NCBI GenBank assembly: GCA_900143635.1
Contig: FREY01000007.1
Coordinates: 1 to 64,000, forward strand
Direction of reading: 5' to 3'
From: Rhodobacteraceae bacterium Alg231-04
GTDB taxonomy: Bacteria > Pseudomonadota > Alphaproteobacteria > Rhodobacterales > Rhodobacteraceae
DNA: 64,000 bases
A program made the position numbers and the translations under genes. The notes under the pieces are model-generated. The model was not told the origin of the DNA. It did no database searches and was given only the letters and a program-made list of their open reading frames with translations. Position 1 is the first letter of the stretch, and every line of letters starts with the position of its first letter. Shown here one piece after another: positions 25,820-34,975 of this stretch.

Positions 25820-26649
25820 TCTGGCACCTTCAAATCCAGGATCTCGCGCGCCTGCTGCCACGTGGCAACCGGGCGTTCGTATTTGTCACACAGATCGGCG
25901 GCGCGTTTGATCAGGGCAGCATTGGACGGGGCAAGGGTGTTGCGATCCAGCCGCACGTTGTCTTCCAGCCCGGTACGGGTGTGGCCGCCAGCGGCGATGG
26001 CCCATTCGTTGACGGTCAGCTGGCTGGCACCGATGCCGGCCGCACACCACTCCGCGTCGGGCGCGCGGGTCTTCATGGTCTGGACGTAGAAATCAAAGAC
26101 CTCCTTGTCGCAGGGCATGGCGTTTTTCACCCCCATCACGAACTGCACGTACAATTTGCCATACAGCTTTTTGTCCTCGTGCATCTTTATCGCCTGCAGG
26201 ATGTGGGACAGGTCAAAGGCTTCCACCTCGGGCATCACGTGATGGGTGCGCATTTCCTGCGCCAGCCAGTTCACCAGTTCCGGCGGGTTCTCATAAACGC
26301 GTGTCGGGAAGTTGTTGGACCCGACCGACAGTGAGGCCATATCGGGCGCCAATGCGAGCATTCCGCCACGCGCCTGACCCGCGCCCGACCGGCCACCGGT
26401 GGAGAACTGGATGATCATGCCGGGGCAGTGTTTTTCCAGACCTTCCTTCAGACGGGCGAATTTCTCGGGGTCGCTGGACGGCGTCTGGTCGTCATTGCGC
26501 ACATGGGCATGGCAGATGCTGGCACCGGCCTCAAAGGCCTCATGGGTGCTTTCGATCTGCTCGGCCACGGTGACCGGTACTGCGGGGTTGTTTTCCTTGG
26601 TCGGCAGGCTGCCGGTGATGGCAACGCAGAGGATGCAGGGTTTGGACAT
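25816..26649 (-). CDS. beta-keto acid cleavage enzyme (BKACE, DUF849) within the pca operon
   Basis: A 277-residue TIM-barrel enzyme of the BKACE family, which condenses a beta-keto acid with acetyl-CoA and splits off acetoacetate plus a new acyl-CoA. Zinc ligands appear in SICHAHVRNDD (His47, His49) and in AAGGHTRTGLEDN. It sits between pcaG and pcaD, overlapping pcaD. The pathway product beta-ketoadipate is itself a beta-keto acid, so this enzyme could turn it into succinyl-CoA and acetoacetate, replacing the PcaIJ/PcaF steps, whose genes are not in the window. That role is inference from position; family membership is secure. Confidence 0.9.
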   Translation of the reverse strand: MSKPCILCVAITGSLPTKENNPAVPVTVAEQIESTHEAFEAGASICHAHVRNDDQTPSSDPEKFARLKEGLEKHCPGMIIQFSTGGRSGAGQARGGMLALAPDMASLSVGSNNFPTRVYENPPELVNWLAQEMRTHHVMPEVEAFDLSHILQAIKMHEDKKLYGKLYVQFVMGVKNAMPCDKEVFDFYVQTMKTRAPDAEWCAAGIGASQLTVNEWAIAAGGHTRTGLEDNVRLDRNTLAPSNAALIKRAADLCDKYERPVATWQQAREILDLKVPE

Positions 26650-26720
26650 GGCGCGTTTCCTTGAAATGGCGGCGGGCCCACGCCGGAATTCGGCGCAGGC
26701 CCAGAGTGTAAAACGGTGGA

Positions 26721-27341
26721 TCAGATGTCGAAGAAAACAGTCTCTTCTTCGCCCTGAATTTTCACATCAAACCGATAGACAGTTTGGCCGTCCCGTTCCG
26801 TGCGTTTGGCAATCAGTGTGGCGCGGCGTTTTTCCCATTCGATCACATTCAGCACAGGATCACTTGCGTTGGCCTCTGCCTCATCCTCGAAATAGATGCG
26901 TGTATTCAGGCCAAGGTTGATCCCACGTGCGACGACCCAAAGGTTGATATGAGGTGCCTGCACAGAACCGCTGCGACCGGGGGTTGCGCCGGGTTTTACG
27001 GTGTCAAACCCCCACTCGCCCGTCTCGAAGTTGGTGATCACACGGCCCCAGCCGCGAAATCCCTCTTCGGTATCACCGCTGCTTTCGGGATGTGGATAGA
27101 CACCCGCACCATTGGCCTGCCAGGCCTCCAGCAGCACGTCCTTGATCGGCGAGCCGGTGCCGTCGACCACCAGCCCTTCAACGCGGATGCGCTGACCCTT
27201 GGCGTTGGGCCCCGCAATGTCGTGGCCCAGTTCCTGTTCGTAGATATCGAACCCTGCCGCACCGGGGGCGAGACCGATGTGCACATAAGGGCCGGCGGTC
27301 TGGCTGGGGGTTTCCTTCAGATAGTTGAGCTGCTGTACCAT
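26721..27341 (-). CDS. pcaG: protocatechuate 3,4-dioxygenase, alpha subunit
   Basis: Non-catalytic alpha chain of the ring-cleaving dioxygenase, 206 residues, intradiol family. It has SQTAGPYVHIGLAPG, the QANGAGVYPHPES segment and APHINLWVVARGINLGLNTRIYF. Its start overlaps the pcaH stop by one base (TGATG), consistent with equimolar expression of the two subunits. Confidence 0.96.
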   Translation of the reverse strand: MVQQLNYLKETPSQTAGPYVHIGLAPGAAGFDIYEQELGHDIAGPNAKGQRIRVEGLVVDGTGSPIKDVLLEAWQANGAGVYPHPESSGDTEEGFRGWGRVITNFETGEWGFDTVKPGATPGRSGSVQAPHINLWVVARGINLGLNTRIYFEDEAEANASDPVLNVIEWEKRRATLIAKRTERDGQTVYRFDVKIQGEEETVFFDI

Positions 27342-28069
27342 CAGTTCCCCTCCAGGCGGTTTTCAAACAGGGTCGAGCGGCGGCCGCGCAGCACGATGTC
27401 GAATTTATAGGCGATTGTGTCCAGCGGGATGGTCGCATTCATGTCGAGCGCGGCAACCAGCTGGCCGCGTGCGGCCTGATCGGGAATGGTGTTCACGATC
27501 GGGCATTTGGCAATCAGCGGATCGCCTTCGAAATAACATTGCGAAATCAGCCGCTGGGCAAAACCGGTGCCAAAGACCGACACATGGATATGGGCCGGGC
27601 GCCAGTCGTTCACCCAGTTGCGCCAGGGGTAGGCGCCGGGTTTCACGGTGCGGAAATAGTAGTAGCCGTTCTCATCCGTCAGGGTCCGGCCACAGCCGCC
27701 GAAATTCGGATCGATGGGCGCCAGATAGGTGTCTTTCTTGTGGCGATAGCGCCCGCCGGCATTGGCCTGCCAGATCTCAACCAAAGTGTTCGGCACCGGG
27801 CGGGCGTTTTCGTCCAGTACCCGGCCGTGCAGGATGATCCGCTCACCGATCGGGCTTTCGCCTTCCTTGGCGTAGTTGCGCAGCAGATCGTTGTCGATCG
27901 GGTCGATATCGGCGTGACCAAACCGTGGGCCGGTGATTTCGGATACTGTGTTTTCCAGACTGATCGCCGAATACTGCGGTGACCGTGCTACGCTGGTTTT
28001 GTAGCTCTGCGATTTGGCTGGCGGATGCCAGAGCCGGTCACGCTGGTAGAATTCTCCTGGGGCTGACAT
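27341..28069 (-). CDS. pcaH: protocatechuate 3,4-dioxygenase, beta subunit
   Basis: Iron-bearing catalytic subunit, 242 residues. Ferric ligands are visible as Tyr in [13 protein letters not shown], Tyr in the [14 protein letters not shown] region, and two His in [11 protein letters not shown]. The [10 protein letters not shown] signature of intradiol dioxygenases is intact. Together with PcaG it opens protocatechuate to 3-carboxy-cis,cis-muconate. It lies 48 bp after pcaC. Confidence 0.97.
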   Translation of the reverse strand: MSAPGEFYQRDRLWHPPAKSQSYKTSVARSPQYSAISLENTVSEITGPRFGHADIDPIDNDLLRNYAKEGESPIGERIILHGRVLDENARPVPNTLVEIWQANAGGRYRHKKDTYLAPIDPNFGGCGRTLTDENGYYYFRTVKPGAYPWRNWVNDWRPAHIHVSVFGTGFAQRLISQCYFEGDPLIAKCPIVNTIPDQAARGQLVAALDMNATIPLDTIAYKFDIVLRGRRSTLFENRLEGN

Positions 28070-28117
28070 TTAGCTTGCTTCTCCCTTGTCGTGGTCCGGG
28101 CCGCTGTGGGGCGGTGT

Positions 28118-28498
28118 TCAGGACGCGCGTTCCATCTCTTCATAGGTCTGTTTGGCGAGCTTCAGCGCGTGGTTGGCGCGCGGCACGCCAGCGTAGATCG
28201 CCACATGCTGAAAGGCCTCCATCACGTCTTCCTTGCTGGCGCCTGTATTGGCCGTGGCGCGGATATGCATCGGGATTTCCTCGAAATTCCCGGTTGCTGC
28301 CAGCAGTGCCAGCGTCAGCATCGAGCGTTCGCGCAACGAAATCCGGTCGGAGGACCAGACCGTTCCCCAGGCGCTTTCGGTGATCAGTTCCTGAAACGGC
28401 AGGTCGAGGTCGGTCTTACCTGCCTCAGCGCGGTCCACATGGGCATCACCCAGCACCTTGCGGCGGGTTTGCATTCCTTGCTCGTAACGGGTGGTCAT
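28118..28498 (-). CDS. pcaC: 4-carboxymuconolactone decarboxylase
   Basis: 126-residue AhpD-like decarboxylase giving beta-ketoadipate enol-lactone. The family segments RSMLTLALLAATGNFEEIPMH and VMEAFQHVAIYAGVPR are present. First gene of the operon pcaC-H-G-BKACE-D-B, divergent from the regulator pcaQ, with about 88 bp between starts. Confidence 0.96.
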   Translation of the reverse strand: MTTRYEQGMQTRRKVLGDAHVDRAEAGKTDLDLPFQELITESAWGTVWSSDRISLRERSMLTLALLAATGNFEEIPMHIRATANTGASKEDVMEAFQHVAIYAGVPRANHALKLAKQTYEEMERAS

Positions 28499-28586
28499 CG
28501 GCGCGCTCCTGTCTTTGACTGCAATTAACCACAGGCGGAAACTTAAATAAATTGACGATATGGCTTTGTCACATTACCTGAGGGTT

Positions 28587-29498
28587 ATGCGACTGGACCC
28601 TAGACTGCGGCTGCGGCATTTGAATTGTTTCATGGAAGTGGCCCGCACCGGATCGGTGTCGGCGGCGGCCGAGGCGCTGCATGTGACCCAGCCTGCGATC
28701 TCCAAAACCCTGCGCGAACTTGAGGGAATTCTGGGCAATCCGCTGTTTGACCGGTCGGGCCGTCGGCTGAAGATGAATGCGGCCGGGGCGGCGTTTCAGA
28801 AATTCACCGGCTCGGCATTGGGCGATCTGGCGCGCGCACAGGCGGCGGTGCGCGGTGCCCAGTCTGGCGAGGTCAAGCTCAGCATCGGGGTGTTGCCGAC
28901 AGCGGCCACAGATCTGCTGCCACGCGCTGCCGTTGCATTTCGCGAGCGCCATCCCAACTGCGTGCTCAGAGTGTCGACCGGGCCGAACTGGCTGCTGTTG
29001 TCGCAATTACGCGAGGGTGCCTTGGATATGGTGGTTGGCCGGATGGCAGAACCGGACCGAATGGAGGGCCTGTCCTTTTCGCAGCTCTACCCGGAGGAGA
29101 TCGTGGCCGTGGTGCGCCCCGGCCACCCGATGGAGGCGCTGTCGGTGGATGGGCTGCTGACTTATCCGTTGATCCTGCCGCCAACGGGGGCGGTGATCGG
29201 TCCAGCGGTGCGGTCCTACCTGCTGAGCATCGGCGCCCATGCGGTGACCCCGGCGTTCGAGACTGTGGCGCTGGCCTTTGGGCGGCGCGTGGTTCAGGAA
29301 ACGGATGCGGTCTGGTTCATTTCACGCGGTGTGGTGGCCGAGGAGCTTGCGGCAGGAACCTTGCATGCATTGGTTCCCGATCGTCCGGTGCCTGCCGGGC
29401 CGGTGGGGATTTCGCTGCGCGCTGAAACAGTGCCTGTACCGGAACTGGCGGCCTTGATCGAAACCCTGAAATCGGCGGCACTGCCGCGCGACGCTTAG
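28587..29498 (+). CDS. pcaQ: LysR-family regulator of the pca operon
   Basis: LysR-type activator of 303 residues from the ATG at 28587 (GAGGG just upstream); PcaQ proteins usually open with a short Asp-Pro-Arg-x-(Lys/Arg)-Leu-Arg-His-Leu sequence, as here. An in-frame ATG at 28560 would add nine residues. The helix-turn-helix reads GSVSAAAEALHVTQPAISKTLRELE. Orientation, divergent from pcaC, is the classical arrangement. The intergenic region contains ATTAACC (28524-28530), which could be one half of the inverted PcaQ site known from rhizobia. The inducer in that group is beta-carboxy-cis,cis-muconate. Confidence 0.9.
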   Translation: MRLDPRLRLRHLNCFMEVARTGSVSAAAEALHVTQPAISKTLRELEGILGNPLFDRSGRRLKMNAAGAAFQKFTGSALGDLARAQAAVRGAQSGEVKLSIGVLPTAATDLLPRAAVAFRERHPNCVLRVSTGPNWLLLSQLREGALDMVVGRMAEPDRMEGLSFSQLYPEEIVAVVRPGHPMEALSVDGLLTYPLILPPTGAVIGPAVRSYLLSIGAHAVTPAFETVALAFGRRVVQETDAVWFISRGVVAEELAAGTLHALVPDRPVPAGPVGISLRAETVPVPELAALIETLKSAALPRDA

Positions 29499-29630
29499 GC
29501 AAAAAGTACATAATAGCCCCCCTTTGAGAGCGCGCGCTTTGCCGTGCAGGTTGCGGCGCGTCGGCGGGTCGCGGAATGGCGAACCACAAAACGGGTCGCC
29601 CCCGGTGGCAATTGCCACTAGACAGGCACC

Positions 29631-30746
29631 ATGGAACAAAACGGATCATTCGGAATATTTCTCGGCTGCCCTCCCGGTCTTGAAAATGCGCTGCTCGATG
29701 AGGTGCGCGAGCTTGGGTACGACAAGGCCAAAGTGGCCCCCGGCGGTGTCGACATGGAAGGTGGATGGCCGGATGTCTGGCGTCTGAACCTGGACCTGCG
29801 CGGCGCCAGCCGGGTGGTTGCGGAAATCGGATCTTTCCGGGCGTTCCACCTGGCACAGCTGGATAAACGGGCACGAAAGTTTCCCTGGGGCGACGTCCTG
29901 CGCGCTGATGTCCCGGTCCGGGTCGAAGCCTTCTGCCGCAAGTCCAAGATCTATCATGCCGGGGCTGCGACCCAGCGGGTGGAAACCGCGCTGAGCGAAA
30001 CGCTTGGGGTGACCATCGCGGCAGATGCGCCGGTCAAACTGCGGGTGCGGATCGATGACAATCTGGTCACCATGAGCGTCGATACCTCAGGTGAGCTGCT
30101 GCACAAGCGCGGCCACAAGGAGGCGGTGGGCAAGGCGCCGATGCGTGAAACCCTGGCGGCACTGTTCCTGAAGCAGGCCGGTTATACTGGCAAGGAACCG
30201 GTCGTGGATCCGATGTGCGGATCAGGAACCTTTGTGATCGAGGCTGCCGAGCTGGCGCTGGGCCTGCAGCCCGGCCGCAATCGCAGCTTTGCCTTTGAGC
30301 AGCTCGCCACCTTCGATGCAGCCGCTTTTGAAGATCTGCGTCGGGCAGAGCCGGCACAGGCGACCGATCTGCTGTTTCAGGGATCTGACCGAAACGCAGG
30401 TGCGGTTGAAAATTCCAGCAGCAATGCGCAGCGCGCAGGCGTGGCGGATTGCACCCGGTTCATTCACTATGCTGTCAGTGATCTGCAGCCGCCCGAAGGC
30501 CCGCCGGGGCTGGTCATCGTGAACCCGCCCTATGGCACGCGCATTGGCAACAAGAAGCTGCTGTTTGCACTGCACGGGTCACTGGGGCAGGTTTTGAAAG
30601 AACGGTTCCGCGGCTGGCGGGTTGCGATTGTCACCACCGATGGCGGTCTGGCCAAAGCAACGGGGCTGCCCTTGCTGCCGCCGGGACCACCCGTGCCCCA
30701 TGGTGGGCTCAAGGTCCGTCTATACCAGACTGCGCCTTTGCGCTGA
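29631..30746 (+). CDS. THUMP-domain class I RNA methyltransferase (RlmL N-terminal type)
   Basis: 371-residue SAM-dependent N2-guanine RNA methyltransferase. Residues about 1-150 form the ferredoxin-like/THUMP region (FGIFLGCPPGLENALLDEV), followed by a Rossmann domain with DPMCGSGTFVIEAA (SAM site) and VIVNPPYGTRIG (catalytic Asn-Pro-Pro-Tyr near 298). E. coli RlmL (YcbY) methylates G2445 of 23S rRNA and has an additional C-terminal enzyme that is absent here. Single gene; target is inferred from homology. Confidence 0.88.
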   Translation: MEQNGSFGIFLGCPPGLENALLDEVRELGYDKAKVAPGGVDMEGGWPDVWRLNLDLRGASRVVAEIGSFRAFHLAQLDKRARKFPWGDVLRADVPVRVEAFCRKSKIYHAGAATQRVETALSETLGVTIAADAPVKLRVRIDDNLVTMSVDTSGELLHKRGHKEAVGKAPMRETLAALFLKQAGYTGKEPVVDPMCGSGTFVIEAAELALGLQPGRNRSFAFEQLATFDAAAFEDLRRAEPAQATDLLFQGSDRNAGAVENSSSNAQRAGVADCTRFIHYAVSDLQPPEGPPGLVIVNPPYGTRIGNKKLLFALHGSLGQVLKERFRGWRVAIVTTDGGLAKATGLPLLPPGPPVPHGGLKVRLYQTAPLR

Positions 30747-30799
30747 GACCGGCTGCAGGCCGCTGCACCAGCGGTGGTGATGGTGCGATGCAGCGCGCC

Positions 30800-31633
30800 T
30801 TATGGCTGCAGCATCGCATGGGCGGTGATCAGCCCTTCCAATGTCATGCGATCAGCATCTGCCAGCGTGACGGGCAACCCCTGCGCCTGCAAGGCCGCTT
30901 GATACGGCGCGGCGAGGCTATCATCTGCGATAAGCGCGAGGTTCTGGCCAAGCCAATAAGACCGCGACGCAGCAAGCTCTGCTCCCAGCAGATAGCCCCA
31001 AATGCGCGCCGACAGGCAATCCTCGGACGGGGAGGACAGGAGCTGAGAGGCTTTTGTTTCAGCCAGACGGGCCGCCAGCAATTCGGGCCGTGACATGGTA
31101 TCCGCCGCCGCGGCCGGTATTTCGGACAGGTTGGGCTGGGCGCTCACCCCCATGGCGGCGACCGTCATCCGGAACAGATCAACGGTCAGGAAGCTCTGAA
31201 ATTCCACCACTTCTCCGGCACTGACCAGAGCCCAGTGGGTCGCGGTTCCGGGCAGGCAGATAACCCCGTCCCAATCGGCGTTCAGCGCCAGAAACCCGGC
31301 GATCCGTGCCGTCGCCCCTGGCAGCACGCCGACCGGCGCGGTGGTGCTCAGCCCCGTCAGAAAATGCAGGTTGGGCTGGGAAGCATCAGCCTGTGGGACA
31401 AGATTTGCCGGTTTGGCAGGAACCGGAAAAAATGCGATGGCAAGGTCGCTATTGATCAGCACCGGGCGGTCCATATGCGCCCAGCCGGGCGCGGCCTGTG
31501 CAAGGCTTTCTGCTATGCCCGGACCCGCAGGGCCGGTGACCTTTTCCTCAACGGTGCGGCCCTTCAGGCGCCAGGCCGTCAGGCGGCCGTTTGAAATATC
31601 GGCGGCAATCCAGGTCTGGTTCGGGTTGGTCAT
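30800..31633 (-). CDS. dgoK: 2-dehydro-3-deoxygalactonokinase homologue
   Basis: 277 residues from ATG 31633, which has AGGATC upstream; the longer frame to 31684 adds 17 residues unlike the family. The body resembles DgoK (phosphorylates 2-keto-3-deoxygalactonate): FLTGLSTTAPVGVLPGATARIAGFL-type middle, then DWDGVICLPGTATHWALV and SARIWGYLLGAELAASR. Family members usually read PGTHSKW at the middle site and W-x-VDWGTS-x-LR at the N-terminus; both are altered here (PGTATHW; WIAADISNGRL). It may have changed substrate or lost activity. No other galactonate genes are adjacent. Confidence 0.75.
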   Translation of the reverse strand: MTNPNQTWIAADISNGRLTAWRLKGRTVEEKVTGPAGPGIAESLAQAAPGWAHMDRPVLINSDLAIAFFPVPAKPANLVPQADASQPNLHFLTGLSTTAPVGVLPGATARIAGFLALNADWDGVICLPGTATHWALVSAGEVVEFQSFLTVDLFRMTVAAMGVSAQPNLSEIPAAAADTMSRPELLAARLAETKASQLLSSPSEDCLSARIWGYLLGAELAASRSYWLGQNLALIADDSLAAPYQAALQAQGLPVTLADADRMTLEGLITAHAMLQP

Positions 31634-32035
31634 GGCTGATCCTGTAGCAACGGTGGTCTCATGGGTTGGACATGCGCCTGACATAGGCCGAGGTCAAGCC
31701 ACGCTGGCACCACGGCAAGGGCCTGGCGGGTACAAGACTGGGTGGCCCAAAGATGTTTAATCCGGGCGACGCTTTGGACTTCTCGCACGGGCGTGACGCC
31801 AGGTCGCATCATAAACGCAGCCCCCAAGGGCGGGTTGAGCAGGTTTTCGCACTTAGGCCGATTTGGCCAGCTTGACCAAAGGGCCGACGACACCCAAGTG
31901 ACTGGCGAAGGGGAAATTTGACCTATGTTAGTAAAAAGTAGCAGAATGATGATTTCTCCGGCGTCGCGCAAAACTGATCACTCACTCGAACAGCGACAGT
32001 TCACCAAGAAGCCCAGCAAGCGACCTCAGGTATTG

Positions 32036-33094
32036 ATGCAAACACCGACCTCACCACTCGCCAGTTCAATTCAATCGCCCAAACACAGTGCGGTTTTTGC
32101 GCAGTCTGCGGCTCGCGAACTGGTGGCCCGCGGGCTGCCAACTAACGCTATTTTTCAGGGCACTGGTTTCGCGGCGGACCTGTTGGATGAGGAAATGCCG
32201 GTCGCTGACTTTTCGGTTAGCGTGGCGTTTCTGGAACACGCGGCGGCGCTCAGCAAGGATGATCTGTTTAGCCACCGGGTCGGGCAGGGGCAGGATGCGC
32301 GCAGTGTTGGGCTGATGTATTACGCCTGTCTGACCGCGCCGACCCTGGCCGAAGGTATCAGCCGTTCTCAGCGCTATGCCCGGCTCTTCAACAGTTTGCT
32401 GGATTTCAATGCCTCGACAATCCGTGAAGATGGCCGGTTGACTTGGGGCTACCAGATGTCACCCAGCCTGCCGCGCCGCCAATATGTCGAACTGGCAGCC
32501 GCGGTAAAATTCAAGGCCCTCCGCTATTTCGTTCAGGACAGCGTTCGCCTGCAGCAGATTCAGTTTCAACACCCCCGTCGGCGCAACATTGCAGCAATCG
32601 AAGGCTATTACGGCTGCGAGGTTGTGTTTGGCGCGCGGGAAAACGCGATGGTCTTTGACCCCGCCGATATGGATACGCCGCTGCGGACCAGTGACCGACA
32701 GCTGTCCAAAGTGCTTAGGCTTTATGGCGATCACGCCCTTAGCCAGGGGCGGCAGGATGCCCCCGCGCTGGTTCTGGAAGTGGAGCGTATCATTGCCGAA
32801 CGGCTGTCGGACGGGCAGACCACCCTGGAATCGGTGGCACAGTTCCTTGGCATGAGTGCGCGCACCCTGTCGCGAAAACTGTCTCAGGACGGCACGAGTT
32901 TCTTTCGGATCCTAGAGGATCTGCGCAAGGCGCATGCTGAGCTTTACCTGCGCGACAGCGATATGGTCCTTGCTGAAATTGCCTTTCTTCTCGGCTATTC
33001 CGGGCTCAGCAGTTTTAATGATGCCTTCAAACGCTGGACCGGGATGAGCCCGGGACAATATCGTTCCCGTGCCAGCAAGCCCGGTTTGACATGA
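32036..33094 (+). CDS. AraC-family transcriptional regulator
   Basis: 352 residues from ATG 32036, chosen for CAGG six bases before it; the frame is open back to 31925. The N-terminal 200 residues match the arabinose-binding-like effector domain of OruR/ArgR-type AraC regulators (GLMYYACLTAPTLAEGI, NFNA-like LDFNASTI). The C-terminal HTH has SVAQFLGMSARTLSRKLSQDG and AFLLGYSGLSSFNDAFKRW. Target unknown; dgoK is divergent. The 400 bp between the two starts (31634-32035) hold no gene that I can support and presumably carry both promoters. Confidence 0.9.
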   Translation: MQTPTSPLASSIQSPKHSAVFAQSAARELVARGLPTNAIFQGTGFAADLLDEEMPVADFSVSVAFLEHAAALSKDDLFSHRVGQGQDARSVGLMYYACLTAPTLAEGISRSQRYARLFNSLLDFNASTIREDGRLTWGYQMSPSLPRRQYVELAAAVKFKALRYFVQDSVRLQQIQFQHPRRRNIAAIEGYYGCEVVFGARENAMVFDPADMDTPLRTSDRQLSKVLRLYGDHALSQGRQDAPALVLEVERIIAERLSDGQTTLESVAQFLGMSARTLSRKLSQDGTSFFRILEDLRKAHAELYLRDSDMVLAEIAFLLGYSGLSSFNDAFKRWTGMSPGQYRSRASKPGLT

Positions 33095-33109
33095 GATAAC
33101 TGCGGCCGC

Positions 33110-34975
33110 TCACTGTTGTGCTGCCTCCAGCGCCTCCCAGCGCGGGTTCACATCGCCGAGATAGCGCAAAGCGCCCTGGCTTCCCCAATAGGTTGGGGTG
33201 GCAATATCAGTGCCTGCTGTGAACAGCCGCCCGCCGAGGCTGGCCCAACCGTTCAGCAATTGCGCGTATAAGGCGCCCATTTCCGGCGTATAGCTGAGAT
33301 GGGTGAAAAAGGCGGTCAGATCTTTGTTATCGGCAGGCGGGCCAAATGCGCGCATCCGGCTGCCTGCCGTATAAAGGATCAGGTCAATCCCATGGGTCTG
33401 GGCGATCGCGTCATGAGCTGGCAGGATATCACGCAGCAACGAAGAAAGGGTCCCGGCCCGGCGCCCCGACAGGCGCCCGTCGGTCAGCTCTGCGGTGGCA
33501 AGGGCCGTAGCCCTGTCAAAGCGGCGCCCCCTGTCATTTCCGGCCTCAGCAGCGCTTTGGGATAGCCAGTCACGCAGCATCGGCGCGGCGCTCTCCTGCC
33601 CCAGTTCCTTGCCAAATTCAGCGGCCGTGGCATAGGCGTCGAAATAGCTGGCCGGTGTTCTGCCGTCTGGCTGCACTTTGGTCCAGTGCGGGGCTGTCAG
33701 GATCTGTTCTGCAAGCTCTGGTCGACTGCTTTGCGTTGCGATGACCCGCACCAGTCGGGTTGCGGCTACTGTGCCGAACTCCTGTTCCCAGATCTGCGCC
33801 ATCTCTGCTGCGCGCCCGCCGTAGAACTGCAGCCCCAGCCCTTCGTCTCCCCATCGAAGGCGGGCCTGCTGCCCTGCCCAATGCGCCTGCGAGAATTCCG
33901 CATTCCAGACTTCGTTTGAATATTCGATATAGGCTTTACGCGCCGGTGGCAGACGCCGCGCGGCGAGCCGTGCGAACCGGCGGAAATAGGTATCATTGGC
34001 CATATGCGGCAGGGTGAACCATGGGTCCACGTTCAGTTCGCGGGTGAGATCCAGAAGGATTTCGGCGGGCACACCTTTCAGGGCCCAGCTGTAGGTGGTG
34101 ACCTGTGGACGGTCCTCCCAGCCAGTCTGATCCGAATTGTTGGTGGCCATCCAGCCCATGAACCTGAGCACAGCAAAGCCCCGCATCCTCTCCAGCCATA
34201 CAGGGTTGAACAACTGACCAGATTGAAAGGCGCTCAGGTGTTGTTCCTGCACCAGCGATACATGCCTGATGTAATCCCCGGTCGCCTGCCGGTCGGTGCG
34301 CTGGATGCGGATTTCCACCGCTCCGGGTCCGGGGGTGAAATCAAATCGGATGTCACCGGGGGCGTAACGGATGTTCTGCGCCCGGCCCGAGACCTCAATG
34401 ATGCCATCACCGGAATATTGCAGCGCATAGCGCCCCGCCAATGAGGAGGCCTGAGCAGGCAGATCGGTCAGCACCATTGTGCCAATCGACCCCAGTTCGG
34501 GTGGGATGCCGGTGGGCCAGCCGTCGGGGTCAAGATAGCCAGCGCGTTCCAGATCCGCATGGCCTGCGCCGCCCCAACGGCCGGCCAGATGGCCGATCCA
34601 GGGGCGGGCGGTTTTGAAATGGTCGAGGAACGGCGCCTGGGGGCTCCAGTCCGCGATAGGGGCGAGGTTGATGGCAAGGGGTTGTTTGCGGACTGCCGGG
34701 TTCTCAGGCGGGGCAATGGGTTGCACCGTTTCCGGCTTTTGGTTGAGCCGCGGAGGGCCCGCAGGGTCCTGCGGCAAGGCGGCAGGCTCTGGTGGCAGAG
34801 GGCTGGCGCGGGCTGTGCTGGTAGCCGTGCCAACCAAGCAAAAGGCGGCGAACAAAAGCGCCACCGCGGATCGCCAGAGCCCTAGCGCGTGGACCTGGGA
34901 TCTGAGGCAGGCAATTGCCACTATTCTGGCACGGGGCTGCTGTGAGCTGACAATCTGGTCGGGGCTATGGATCAT
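33110..34975 (-). CDS. exported glycosidase-like (cellulose-binding type) protein
   Basis: 621 residues from ATG 34975, which overlaps the PPTase stop (ATGA). A hydrophobic signal segment lies at about 30-58, then a Pro-rich stretch and a large domain. The run IEYSNEVWN (Glu near 353) has the Asn-Glu pair typical of clan GH-A glycosidases, and the surroundings (PWFTLPHMANDTYFRRFA before, GRAAEMAQIWEQEFG after) fit a TIM barrel. It resembles proteins annotated in roseobacters as cellulose-binding, but I cannot name a family with certainty. Pairing with a phosphopantetheinyl transferase is odd. Function: probable extracellular polysaccharide binding or cleavage. Confidence 0.7.
   Translation of the reverse strand: MIHSPDQIVSSQQPRARIVAIACLRSQVHALGLWRSAVALLFAAFCLVGTATSTARASPLPPEPAALPQDPAGPPRLNQKPETVQPIAPPENPAVRKQPLAINLAPIADWSPQAPFLDHFKTARPWIGHLAGRWGGAGHADLERAGYLDPDGWPTGIPPELGSIGTMVLTDLPAQASSLAGRYALQYSGDGIIEVSGRAQNIRYAPGDIRFDFTPGPGAVEIRIQRTDRQATGDYIRHVSLVQEQHLSAFQSGQLFNPVWLERMRGFAVLRFMGWMATNNSDQTGWEDRPQVTTYSWALKGVPAEILLDLTRELNVDPWFTLPHMANDTYFRRFARLAARRLPPARKAYIEYSNEVWNAEFSQAHWAGQQARLRWGDEGLGLQFYGGRAAEMAQIWEQEFGTVAATRLVRVIATQSSRPELAEQILTAPHWTKVQPDGRTPASYFDAYATAAEFGKELGQESAAPMLRDWLSQSAAEAGNDRGRRFDRATALATAELTDGRLSGRRAGTLSSLLRDILPAHDAIAQTHGIDLILYTAGSRMRAFGPPADNKDLTAFFTHLSYTPEMGALYAQLLNGWASLGGRLFTAGTDIATPTYWGSQGALRYLGDVNPRWEALEAAQQ

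Noticed and set aside
25819-25861. Upstream extension of pcaD
   Set aside because: Encodes the antisense-phase end of the BKACE gene and has no family counterpart; the ATGATG at 25819 overlaps the preceding stop.
28524-28530. ATTAACC as a full PcaQ binding site
   Set aside because: Only one half resembles the rhizobial site; the second half is not clear, so it is mentioned only with pcaQ.
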